A DNA stretch of 64,000 nt from the NCBI RefSeq assembly GCF_001685015.1, contig NZ_MAYT01000027.1:1-64000 (forward strand). The letters run 5' to 3'. A model generated the notes under the pieces. It searched no databases. It worked only from the letters and a program-made list of their open reading frames with translations, and had not been told where the DNA came from. The DNA comes from Pseudobacillus wudalianchiensis. Lineage in GTDB: Bacteria > Bacillota > Bacilli > Bacillales > Domibacillaceae. The first letter of the stretch is position 1, and the number at the start of each line of letters is the position of its first letter. A program made the translations under genes and the position numbers. This document shows, piece after piece, positions 1-7,672 of the stretch.

Positions 1-208
1 GCTGTTCAGCTGTGACAGACACTGGAGAGTCTTCTGTGGAGGTTGTTCTGTAACCTCCACAGAAGACTCGAAGTGATCCGAACAGCTAGCGCCTGGAGCT
101 GGACAACACGCCGTATGGCGTAAAGCAACAAACCAATGGCATGGTATTGCCGGTTACTGAAACATATTATCCAGTTTTGAAAGAACAAACTCTTTCACTT
201 TTATACAG
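1..208 (+). other. rRNA operon spacer with a long hairpin
   Basis: This stretch precedes the 5S gene and probably is the 23S-5S spacer; no 23S sequence is visible. A 17-bp perfect inverted repeat (28-44 against 52-68, 7-nt loop) is closed at its base by a second 7-bp pairing (1-7 with 80-86). A smaller hairpin follows near 110-123. The segment from about 160 to 195, with its TATCCAGTTTTGAAAGAAC run, is typical of Bacillus rrn spacers. The hairpins could be precursor-processing stems; that is inference. Confidence 0.6.
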
Positions 209-324
<116 letters not shown>

Positions 325-349
325 AAAACCCCTAAGGGGTTTTTATTTT
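325..349 (+). terminator. Intrinsic terminator after 5S rRNA
   Basis: AAACCCC-TA-GGGGTTT stem followed by TTATTTTG, directly after the 5S 3' end. It is small but canonical. The downstream tRNAs may be reached by read-through or have their own promoter. Confidence 0.6.
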
Positions 350-366
350 GTTTACTTTACATAATC

Positions 367-441
367 GGCCCCTTGGTCAAGCGGTTAAGACACCGCCCTT
401 TCACGGCGGTAACACGGGTTCGAATCCCGTAGGGGTCACCA
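367..441 (+). tRNA. tRNA-Glu (UUC)
   Basis: A full cloverleaf is present: acceptor stem GGCCCCT/AGGGGTC, anticodon loop CTTTCAC with anticodon TTC, T-loop TTCGAAT and an encoded CCA end. The sequence is nearly identical to the Bacillus tRNA-Glu gene. It lies 43 nt after 5S in the same orientation. Confidence 0.95.
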
Positions 442-444
442 TTT

Positions 445-517
445 GGAGGGTTAGCTCCGCTGGGAGAGCAATCGGCTGTTAACCGATCGGTCGCAAGTTC
501 GAATCTTGCCTGCGGAA
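445..517 (+). tRNA. Chimeric tRNA-like gene: tRNA-Val 5' part joined to tRNA-Asn (GUU) 3' part
   Basis: The D-arm, anticodon arm (ATCGG/CCGAT, loop CTGTTAA, anticodon GTT) and T-arm (GCAAG/CTTGC) fold normally and match Bacillus tRNA-Asn from the anticodon arm onward. The 5' acceptor strand GGAGGGT and D-arm instead resemble tRNA-Val. They cannot pair with the Asn-type 3' strand CTGCGGA, whose partner would be TCCGCAG. No CCA is encoded. It is therefore probably a non-functional recombinant tRNA, produced by deletion within a Glu-Val-...-Asn type cluster or by misassembly. A tRNA finder may still report it as tRNA-Asn. Confidence 0.65.
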
Positions 518-540
518 TTATTATTTTCTTGTTCAGAGGC

Positions 541-579
541 AAAACCCTATTTCTCCGTAAAAGAGAAATAGGGTTTTTA
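541..579 (+). terminator. Intrinsic terminator after the tRNA pair
   Basis: AAACCCTATTTCT ... AGAAATAGGGTTT stem of about 13 bp followed by TTAT. It ends the 5S/tRNA transcription unit before tRNA-Arg. Confidence 0.8.
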
Positions 580-589
580 TAAACTACAT

Positions 590-663
590 GCGCCTTTAGC
601 TCAGCAGGATAGAGCAGCAGCCTCCTAAGCTGCAGGTCAGAGGTTCAAATCCTCTAAGGCGCG
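590..663 (+). tRNA. tRNA-Arg (CCU)
   Basis: Cloverleaf with acceptor GCGCCTT/AAGGCGC, D-arm GCTC/GAGC, anticodon stem GCAGC/GCTGC with loop CTCCTAA (anticodon CCT), and T-arm AGAGG/CCTCT. The discriminator is G. CCA is not encoded, so it would be added after transcription. It stands alone after a terminator. Confidence 0.93.
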
Positions 664-884
664 TTAAAACACGGGAGTAAGTAAAACCTTCTGTGTTTTA
701 TTTTTATTTAAAGATGATTAAATTCATTTCTTATCGCTTAATTAAAAAATCGCTTTTGAAAAACTTGTATATTTCATTTTTTTGTAAACTTATTGCTTAA
801 AATGAGCCAAGTCTCTCTGCTTTTCTCTGGCAAGTCCAGTATAATAAGAATTGTAAGTATTTTATGTCAAAAGGAGAGAGTAAC

Positions 885-1322
885 ATGGCGAAAAAAGGAA
901 AAATCGTAATGGAGAACGGAGAAACAATCGAATTTGAGTTATATCCAAATGAAGCGCCAAATACGGTGGCAAACTTCGAAAAACTGGCAAACGAAGGATT
1001 TTATAATGGCGTAGTATTCCACCGTGTCATTCCTGGATTTGTTAGCCAGGGAGGAGATCCAACGGGAACAGGCAGAGGTGGCGCTGGCTATACGATTAAA
1101 TGCGAAACAGAGGGTAATCCTCATAAACATGAAGCAGGAAGCTTATCCATGGCTCATGCAGGAAAAGATACAGGCAGCAGCCAATTTTTCATTGTTCATG
1201 AGCCACAGCCCCATTTAAACGGAGTACATACTGTTTTTGGAAAAGTAACATCTGGTCTTGAAACAGCTCGTTCCATGAAAAATGGAGATGTTATGAAGGA
1301 AGTTACTGTTTTTGAAGAATAA
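885..1322 (+). CDS. ppiB: Peptidyl-prolyl cis-trans isomerase, cyclophilin type
   Basis: This is a 145-residue single-domain cyclophilin that catalyses proline cis-trans isomerisation in the cytoplasm; it has no signal peptide. Family motifs are clear: [19 protein letters not shown], then the GSQFFI-type strand ([16 protein letters not shown]) and HTVFGKV near the C-terminus. It matches Bacillus PpiB along its length. I start at the ATG at 885, which has an AAAGGAGAGAG ribosome site 4-5 nt upstream; an in-frame ATG at 864 lacks one. A TATAAT -10 box lies at 840-845. It is monocistronic, ending in a strong terminator. Confidence 0.95.
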   Translation: MAKKGKIVMENGETIEFELYPNEAPNTVANFEKLANEGFYNGVVFHRVIPGFVSQGGDPTGTGRGGAGYTIKCETEGNPHKHEAGSLSMAHAGKDTGSSQFFIVHEPQPHLNGVHTVFGKVTSGLETARSMKNGDVMKEVTVFEE

Positions 1323-1357
1323 GATCTGTTTATTCTTCTTTATTGTGAAGAAGCGCA

Positions 1358-1390
1358 AAAAACCTTTCTCAATGAGAAAGGTTTTTTATT
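1358..1390 (+). terminator. Terminator of ppiB
   Basis: AAAAAACCTTTCTC-AAT-GAGAAAGGTTTTTT: a 14-bp stem ending in a T-run, 35 nt after the ppiB stop codon. Confidence 0.85.
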
Positions 1391-1462
1391 TTGAGCATCT
1401 TTTTATCAAATTAGAATAAAACGAATAGAGGGGCGCTTACATAAAAGGCTGAAGTAATAGAA

Positions 1463-1497
1463 AAACTGTCGAGAAAAAATTTCTCGACAGTCTTTTT
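1463..1497. terminator. Bidirectional terminator between ppiB and the M14 peptidase gene
   Basis: ACTGTCGAGAAA / TTTCTCGACAGT is a 12-bp perfect stem with a 3-nt loop, flanked by T-runs on both strands. It probably ends the minus-strand peptidase transcript and backs up the ppiB terminator. Confidence 0.75.
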
Positions 1498-1555
1498 TGT
1501 GTTTTAAGCCGATTTAGCGGCAGCTTCTATGGTATTCCGATGGAAGGTACAATAC

Positions 1556-3964
1556 TTATTTGCTATAAATAGCATTCGATATCAGTCGGAACAGATAATC
1601 GGTATGATCCCGGAATCCTGCTTCTAAACCGATAAGGGTCACATCTTTATGATTATCTTTAACAATGACCGCCTTTCCTTCTGCTTCTGTCCGATTTTTC
1701 CAGTGGCCAGCGACAAAGAAGTCGTCAGAACTTTTATAAGTAGCTGCAACCGTATAATCTGCTGTATTCGTATACCAGGCCGGACGATAGACAAATCCGT
1801 AATCGGTTGAACGATATCCGGAGGTTAACGGAGACGGCTGGTAATCTACCATAACGATGCCGTTACTGTCTGATCCGCCTGTATTCACTCCTACACTGGC
1901 TAAGCCAAGTGTTTTTGTAGCTACGGATGCTCCTGCTCCAACAGCAATATATTTTCCGCCATTGTTTACAAATGCTTGTACTTTTTCTTTAAACTGCGCT
2001 GCTTGGGCACTCGATTCCAATCCAAACTCTTTGTTTGCACCAGTTAAAACAGAAATCAGGTTTTGTGATCCGCTATAGACAAACACATCGGTATCGCCAA
2101 GTCCGTTTATCGCCACGTCCTGCGGTGTTTTCTCTGATACGTTAAAGCCCAGTCGTTCCAAAGCTAATTTCGTTCCGGCATGAGATTGGCCTTTACTAAT
2201 GCCTCCATCCCGCAAAATCGTTACCTTTAGATTAGTTAATAAAGTCGAATCTTCCGGAACTTTCGCAGTCTCTACTTTTAATCCAGACTCTTTTACGAGC
2301 TTTTTCAGAGCAGGGGTAGTGCCGCTATCGATATGGAAATGACCGCTTGGAGAGCGTTTTACGGCAAAACCGTTTTGGATTAGTGAGTTTGCGAGCTGCA
2401 CCGCTTTAACGGAGGAATTAGGAACAACGTAAGGGCCTTTGCCAATCAACTCGCCGTCATTATTAATCTGTTGGACTTCACTTGTATGGACGCTGAAATT
2501 ACTCTTGGCAGGCACTTCGACCGCTTCAAATCCCCACAATTCAGGAAGACTCCATGCAGATATATCATACATAGATGGAATGTCAGAAGAAATATCCTCT
2601 CCGTCCCAAAGCATGGTGTTTGCCAGTCCCGCTTTGGCTTGATCCATTTCAACTAGGTAGGTTCCTTTCGGGTAGGTCTTTCCGTTAAAAGAAAATTCCT
2701 TCTGCGCCTCACTTACCACTATATCGTTGGCTATTAAATGCTCAACCGCTTTTTTCGTTGCTGTTGGATCTTGTTTATCCACTGGAAGGATATAGGCTTT
2801 CGGGAAGAAGCCTTCTTTATGATAAGGGTGGTCAAAGTTGATTCCACGCTTGAACATTTCCATTTGATCTTTTACCATATCCACTTTGTTTTCGCTGGAA
2901 TATTTCAGCGCACCCATCACGGCATCATACATCCATTGGACGCCATCCCAATCATTAGTAGGGGTTTCCAAAGTGTATCCGTAGGCTCCGTGGTACATGG
3001 CATACATTGGGGTAAAGATCGGCGGGTAATCATCCCATCCGTCTGAACTGTCTCTAAACGGAATTTCGGTGCTTGTCATTTTATGATAATCAACACCGGA
3101 AACGGCTGTGTTTGTATTTCTATATGTATCTTTGTTGGCGATAATCTCGGCTTCCATGGCTTCCGCTTGGTTCATAGCCCATTTTGTAAACAAATCATAT
3201 TGATAGTTCGGATTATGCGGCGGTGTACAAGGTTCGATCAGCCCTTGTTTCGTTTTTCCGCGCTGCTTGACATATCCGTGGAGATCGAGGAACACCATTG
3301 GGTTCCACTCTGTAATCAGGTCAACCATCTGTTTTGTTTCAGGCTGGGAGCGGGTAATAAAGTCGCGGTTTAAGTCAATTCCGTTGCTGTTAAACCGAGT
3401 AGCGTTGATACGGCCATCCGGGTTTGCTGTGACATTGAATACGATAATATGATCTTGTAAAATTTGCTTCGTTACATCATCATTGTCATTGGCAAACCGC
3501 TCAATCAGATGGAGAATAGAGTCTGTTCCGGTAAATTCTGTTCCATGAATAGACCCATTAATCATGACAGGAATTTTCAAATCAGGATGCTTGTCTACAA
3601 AATCTTGTGCTTTAGCCGGGTTTTTAAGCATTTGTTTTCTTATGGCCTGATATTTTCCAAACTTTCCTTTTGCCTCTGGATCAGAAACCGTTACAACGAA
3701 CATATCATGACCATCTGAGGATACACCCCGCTTTTCAATGGTGACACGATTACTATTTTGGGTTACTTCCTTTAGCTTTGCTTCTAGCTGAGAATATTTC
3801 ACAAAGTTATAGTTTTCACTATTGAAAAGGCTTTCATTTTGTTCCTGATAAGAAGTTTCATAAACATTTACGTTGTGCCATTGAAACGGCGCTTCCGCCA
3901 AAACGGCATATGGAGCAGAAAGCATACTCATACTCAAAACTCCAGCAGCTATTTTCTTTTTCAC
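1556..3964 (-). CDS. Secreted M14-family zinc carboxypeptidase
   Basis: An 802-residue exported metallopeptidase. Residues 1-23 form a signal peptide (KKK, hydrophobic core, VLAEA cleavage region). The M14 catalytic domain spans roughly 55-350, with zinc ligands H140 and E143 (IHGTE), the NPDGR (181-185) and DLNRD (197-201) substrate-binding motifs, third ligand H229 (DLHG) and catalytic E333 (YTLETPT). The remaining 450 residues are a C-terminal extension typical of large Bacillus M14 proteins, with a possible glutamine-amidotransferase-like fold late on. The start is GTG, preceded by AAAGGGGAG. It likely trims peptides outside the cell; the substrate is unknown. Confidence 0.88.
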   Translation of the reverse strand: MKKKIAAGVLSMSMLSAPYAVLAEAPFQWHNVNVYETSYQEQNESLFNSENYNFVKYSQLEAKLKEVTQNSNRVTIEKRGVSSDGHDMFVVTVSDPEAKGKFGKYQAIRKQMLKNPAKAQDFVDKHPDLKIPVMINGSIHGTEFTGTDSILHLIERFANDNDDVTKQILQDHIIVFNVTANPDGRINATRFNSNGIDLNRDFITRSQPETKQMVDLITEWNPMVFLDLHGYVKQRGKTKQGLIEPCTPPHNPNYQYDLFTKWAMNQAEAMEAEIIANKDTYRNTNTAVSGVDYHKMTSTEIPFRDSSDGWDDYPPIFTPMYAMYHGAYGYTLETPTNDWDGVQWMYDAVMGALKYSSENKVDMVKDQMEMFKRGINFDHPYHKEGFFPKAYILPVDKQDPTATKKAVEHLIANDIVVSEAQKEFSFNGKTYPKGTYLVEMDQAKAGLANTMLWDGEDISSDIPSMYDISAWSLPELWGFEAVEVPAKSNFSVHTSEVQQINNDGELIGKGPYVVPNSSVKAVQLANSLIQNGFAVKRSPSGHFHIDSGTTPALKKLVKESGLKVETAKVPEDSTLLTNLKVTILRDGGISKGQSHAGTKLALERLGFNVSEKTPQDVAINGLGDTDVFVYSGSQNLISVLTGANKEFGLESSAQAAQFKEKVQAFVNNGGKYIAVGAGASVATKTLGLASVGVNTGGSDSNGIVMVDYQPSPLTSGYRSTDYGFVYRPAWYTNTADYTVAATYKSSDDFFVAGHWKNRTEAEGKAVIVKDNHKDVTLIGLEAGFRDHTDYLFRLISNAIYSK

Positions 3965-4108
3965 ATTTTTCTCCCCTTTTTCAAAATAGTCCCACTTTTC
4001 TCAGTATAAAACAATTTATTAACTTTCGTTATCAGACATTATTCCTGTTCGAGCTGCTTTGTGTAGTAAAAAAATCCTAGTTAGAAAGCGATCGCTTGTC
4101 TGATCATC

Positions 4109-4147
4109 TTTCATCCTCTATATAATTTCTTTATAAAAAGGATGAAA
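4109..4147. promoter_or_regulatory. Dyad in the peptidase/FUSC intergenic region
   Basis: TTTCATCCT (4109-4117) and AGGATGAAA (4139-4147) form a 9-bp inverted repeat around an AT-rich core. It sits in the 493-nt region between two divergent genes. It may be an operator or a weak hairpin. Nothing else in 3965-4457 is clearly a gene. Confidence 0.35.
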
Positions 4148-4457
4148 GGGGAGAGTTTCTTGCCCATCTGCTTATTGAATATAACCTTGAAGTAAAAATG
4201 ATCACTATAAATCTGATTTTATTTTAAGTAAAAGTGGAAAAAGAAATAGATAAGTCACCCCTTCGTAAAACACGGCTCGCAGTCAATGTTTCATTCGATA
4301 GAATAGACACGTTTAAGAAAAAAGTGGTTGAGCATACTAGGGATTTGAAGTTAAGAAGCAAAAATGATGGATATATATCGTGTAAATAAATCAGAGGGCA
4401 TGGGGAGGCTGTATAAATGATTGTGTAAGCCACTTAAAAAGAAAGAAGGGATGTTTA

Positions 4458-6395
4458 GTGAAATCATCCATTATCAAAGATGCTTTCAAGGTTAAGAAAA
4501 CACCTTGGCCGCTGCGTAGAGCAATCGGCGCGGCATTAAGTGCTTCTCTCCCTGTATTGCTTGGCATATGGGTCGGAAACTTCTCCTATGGTTTACTGGC
4601 AGGGATAGGCGGATTTTCTTATTTATATGTATTCAATGAGCCTTATAAACACCGAGCCAAAAAAGTATTTTTCGTTATGCTAGGACTGGCTGCGGCGATA
4701 GGACTTGGTACACTAACAGCGCCTTCGCCTTTTTTATTTGCCATTTTGCTAGGGATTATCGGCGGGGCTGGTACATTTATTTTCGGTGCTTTAAAAATTC
4801 AAGGACCCGCATCGATCTTCTTTGTGATTATCTTTGCTATGACTTCCGCGATGGAGATAGATCCAGATGCAGCGTTAGAGAGAGCTTCATTGGTTTTCAT
4901 AGGTGGAAGCATTTCTTGGGTTGTAGCCATGATTGGATGGTTTACAGATCCTTATCAACCTGAGAAGAAATCCATTTATCGCATTTACTTCGAGCTCTCT
5001 CAGCTATTAACCGCCATTGGAACACCAAACTTTAATAAACAAAAGGAAAGTACATTATTTTCTTTAAAAGATGCCGAGTCGACATTAGCATCCGGTTATG
5101 TTTCCTGGCGCAGTTCAGATGCGTTTAAGCGTTTATATATATTAAAAGAAATAGCACATAGTATTTGGGGAGATATTTTAGAAATAGAGGCGGAGGGAAT
5201 CGAGGAGGTTTCTTCTGAATTGCTTCGTTTTTTTGGACAGGTGACACAATCACTTGAAAAAAAGAATCTGGTAGAGAGCCTTTCTCCACTTCAGATCGAA
5301 AATCTAAGTCCGCTAGAAAAACAGTTGCTCGCCAAAATAGAAGAGGTAAACGCTGTTATGCACGAGACTATTTTGAATGTAGACCAGGACATTCACTTAT
5401 TCAAACAGCCGATTCAAAAACAGTTTGCAGATGCATTCGACAAGAACTCTGTCGTCTTTTTATCCTCACTTCGATATGCCATTGTTTTAGGGGGGGCCGC
5501 ACTGATTGCCTTTTCTTTTGAATTTGAACGCTCCTACTGGATTCCTGTTTCATGCGGATCCGTTATGCTCGGTTCTACCATTATCAGTACATTTCACCGC
5601 TCGATTCAACGTTCAATCGGCACGTTGATTGGCCTTGTTGTCGCGGTTCTTATTCTTTCTATTGGGCCAGCCCCGGTTGTGGTTGCATTGCTTATAGGAA
5701 TGTTTCACTTTTTAACAGAAACATTTATGGTGCGAAACTACGCATTGGCTGTTATGTTCATTACTCCTAATGCCATTTTAATTGCTGAAAGCACAACAAG
5801 AATTCAGGATTTTTCTTACTTCGCTGCTGCTCGTATCACAGATGTTCTCATTGGCTGTATCATTGGAATAGTGGGCGTTTTACTAGTTGGCCGACAATCT
5901 GCCTCAAGCCGACTGCCGCATTTAATGTCCAAAACGATTCGCAGTCAATCACAGCTGTTTTTTAAGATTTTTTCTGATAATGTTCCTGAACAAGCACACA
6001 AGGATCGTCGCATTCAAAATAAAATGAGAACAAACTTAAACAATCTGCGAACGGTTTACGGAACAGCATTAGGTGAAATTCCTAGTAATATTGCCGCCTT
6101 AAGTCTTTTATCACCCGCTATATTCTCGATGGAGCAGCTTGGCTATTTTTTAGAGAACGCTACCCGAAATGGAGTCAAAACAGCATTACCTGAAAAAGAA
6201 ACTGCCCAATTTTTATACATTTTCGAGACTCTCGCTCAGTCAATCGAACAACAACAATTACTTAAGACTTTTAACATTCCTGTTATTCTAAAGCATACTA
6301 GAATTCATCAAGAAATCGACACACTTCAGGACACAATCATCCTTATTTTAAATCAGCAGCAAAATAGTGAAACAGATGATGGTAAGGGAGTATAA
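4458..6395 (+). CDS. FUSC-family integral membrane protein (putative aromatic/organic-acid exporter)
   Basis: A 645-residue protein with the duplicated membrane layout of the FUSC (fusaric acid resistance-like) family. One hydrophobic block of about six helices lies at residues 20-165, followed by a soluble helical segment at 170-330. A second membrane block occupies about 335-480, and the tail is cytoplasmic. Members such as AaeB and YccS export aromatic acids or other small molecules; the substrate here is not predictable. The start is GTG with AAGAAGGGATG upstream. It appears monocistronic. Confidence 0.8.
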   Translation: MKSSIIKDAFKVKKTPWPLRRAIGAALSASLPVLLGIWVGNFSYGLLAGIGGFSYLYVFNEPYKHRAKKVFFVMLGLAAAIGLGTLTAPSPFLFAILLGIIGGAGTFIFGALKIQGPASIFFVIIFAMTSAMEIDPDAALERASLVFIGGSISWVVAMIGWFTDPYQPEKKSIYRIYFELSQLLTAIGTPNFNKQKESTLFSLKDAESTLASGYVSWRSSDAFKRLYILKEIAHSIWGDILEIEAEGIEEVSSELLRFFGQVTQSLEKKNLVESLSPLQIENLSPLEKQLLAKIEEVNAVMHETILNVDQDIHLFKQPIQKQFADAFDKNSVVFLSSLRYAIVLGGAALIAFSFEFERSYWIPVSCGSVMLGSTIISTFHRSIQRSIGTLIGLVVAVLILSIGPAPVVVALLIGMFHFLTETFMVRNYALAVMFITPNAILIAESTTRIQDFSYFAAARITDVLIGCIIGIVGVLLVGRQSASSRLPHLMSKTIRSQSQLFFKIFSDNVPEQAHKDRRIQNKMRTNLNNLRTVYGTALGEIPSNIAALSLLSPAIFSMEQLGYFLENATRNGVKTALPEKETAQFLYIFETLAQSIEQQQLLKTFNIPVILKHTRIHQEIDTLQDTIILILNQQQNSETDDGKGV

Positions 6396-6423
6396 GGGGG
6401 ATAGGAAGGAGTCAATAAGAAAA

Positions 6424-6460
6424 CATTCTCCACTTTAAACAGTGAAAAAGTGGAGAATGA
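6424..6460. terminator. Terminator hairpin between FUSC and ArsR genes
   Basis: ATTCTCCACTTT / AAGTGGAGAAT stem. The T-rich flank lies on the minus strand, so it probably ends the ArsR transcript; on the plus strand it lacks a T-run. Confidence 0.6.
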
Positions 6461-6489
6461 AACGTGTACTTTTTGGTATGTTCTATATT

Positions 6490-6825
6490 TTAAAAACCCT
6501 TATCACTATCAGATTCTACAAATTCTTTAAGAGCGAATAGCTTTTTATCCCAGTAGCTTTCAAAAAAAGCGAGCCACTGCTTTATTTCTAATAGAGGTTC
6601 TGGCTGGAGCTTATACCGAGTTTCTCGTCCAAGCTTCTTGCTGCTAACAAGACCAGCATCTAGAAGAACGTGCAAATGCTTGTTAACAGCTGTACGGGTT
6701 ATAGGGAAACAGCCTGCTATAGAAGCAATCGACATTTCCTCGTTAGCAAGTAAGGTAAGCAGCCTCCGGCGAGTAGGGTCAGCGATTGCTTGAAATATGT
6801 CATGCTTTAGCGCTTGCTTAGCCAA
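6490..6825 (-). CDS. ArsR-family winged-helix transcriptional regulator
   Basis: A 111-residue protein with the ArsR wHTH fold: IADPTRRRLLTLLANEEMSIASI, then TRTAVNKHLHVLLDAGLVSSKKLGRETRYKL (recognition helix and wing). No metal-binding ELCVCDL motif is present, so it belongs to the metal-independent group that is often paired with SRPBCC proteins. The start is TTG (6823-6825), one base after the SRPBCC stop, so the two genes form one translationally coupled operon. It probably represses that operon through the large palindrome at 7257-7304. Confidence 0.88.
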   Translation of the reverse strand: MAKQALKHDIFQAIADPTRRRLLTLLANEEMSIASIAGCFPITRTAVNKHLHVLLDAGLVSSKKLGRETRYKLQPEPLLEIKQWLAFFESYWDKKLFALKEFVESDSDKGF

Positions 6826-6826
6826 T

Positions 6827-7234
6827 TTAAGCCTCTACATAGTTAACGAGACTCTTATTGACGATTCCTTCCCATCCGCTATCCATAATTCCGCGAATGA
6901 CTGAATGGGGTTGTCCAAATTCAGTAACTTTAGACTCATCCCAGCCAGAATGAACTAAAGTGAACTCTGTCTTGGCATCTTCTAATTTTTCTAGCTCAAA
7001 TGAAAGGTGCCAATCTTTCCCCCAGTTAAAGCCTACCCGGTAGGGAGGATCGATTTCTGTTACTTTGCAAGGTGAATCTCCAAATTGACCTGCATGAAGA
7101 ATAAAGTCCTGTCCGACGATAGGTTCAAAGGTATTTGCCATCCACCATGCGGCTATACCCTCTGATGTGGAGACAGCTTTCCATACTTTTTCAATTGGTG
7201 CATTTAGAATAACGGTTTTGCGGATTTCTTGCAT
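6827..7234 (-). CDS. SRPBCC (AHSA1-like) domain protein
   Basis: A 135-residue START/AHSA1-type protein: TVILNAPIEKVWKAVSTSEGIAAWW near the N-terminus and a C-terminal helix after SVIRGIMDSGWEGIV. The family has a helix-grip fold with a hydrophobic cavity; the ligand is unknown. The ATG at 7234 has a GAGGAGG site just upstream; the upstream in-frame GTG at 7261 lies inside the operator and is rejected. It is the first gene of a two-gene unit with the ArsR regulator, an arrangement common in Bacillus. Confidence 0.85.
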   Translation of the reverse strand: MQEIRKTVILNAPIEKVWKAVSTSEGIAAWWMANTFEPIVGQDFILHAGQFGDSPCKVTEIDPPYRVGFNWGKDWHLSFELEKLEDAKTEFTLVHSGWDESKVTEFGQPHSVIRGIMDSGWEGIVNKSLVNYVEA

Positions 7235-7256
7235 TCCTATACCTCCTCGACTATAT

Positions 7257-7312
7257 AACACCTAAAAGTGTCACAATAAAATTATTATGACACTTTTAGG
7301 TGTTATTTTCAA
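7257..7312 (-). promoter_or_regulatory. Promoter with overlapping palindromic ArsR operator
   Basis: A 17-bp inverted repeat (AACACCTAAAAGTGTCA at 7257-7273, its reverse complement at 7288-7304) flanks an AATAA/TTATT core. On the minus strand, TTGAAA (7307-7312) and CATAAT (7284-7289) are spaced 17 nt apart. One operator arm therefore fills the promoter spacer and the other covers the transcription start. Each arm is itself an imperfect dyad. Repression by the ArsR product is inferred. Confidence 0.75.
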
Positions 7313-7589
7313 TCATAATTGAGAAATAAGGTTTTGGGGAATGCTAGCCTCAATAAGATAGGTGGGTGTGGCGATTTAGTTTTTCACTTATTACTCATGA
7401 TGATCAATTTGTGATTCAGCCATTTCTTTTATTCCTTCCTTTTAAGAAGGACATATATACTAGTCCATCTAGTTAGGTGAATGTAACTAACTATTTGACC
7501 AGTTCCTGCCCCTTTCGACAATCTTTGTCAAATGGTTTTCATTTTTATAGAAATAAGGTCATGACACCTGTAAATTTTTTGTGTTTTTT

Positions 7590-7609
7590 GTAAACTCATT
7601 CGAGTTTAC
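7590..7609. promoter_or_regulatory. Dyad before the M28 aminopeptidase gene
   Basis: GTAAACTC-ATTC-GAGTTTAC, 8-bp perfect arms, about 65 nt before the start codon and just upstream of a TATAAA-like -10. It is a plausible operator. The rest of 7313-7672 shows only short AT-rich hairpins. Confidence 0.4.
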
Positions 7610-7672
7610 TCCACTTATAAAATCATGAATAATCGATTGAAAGTACAGCTGTTTAAAACTAGGAGGGATTAG

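Noticed and set aside
4224-4433. A 69-codon minus-strand frame upstream of the FUSC gene
   Set aside because: No ribosome site, cysteine/serine-rich antisense-like composition, and it lies in the probable promoter region.
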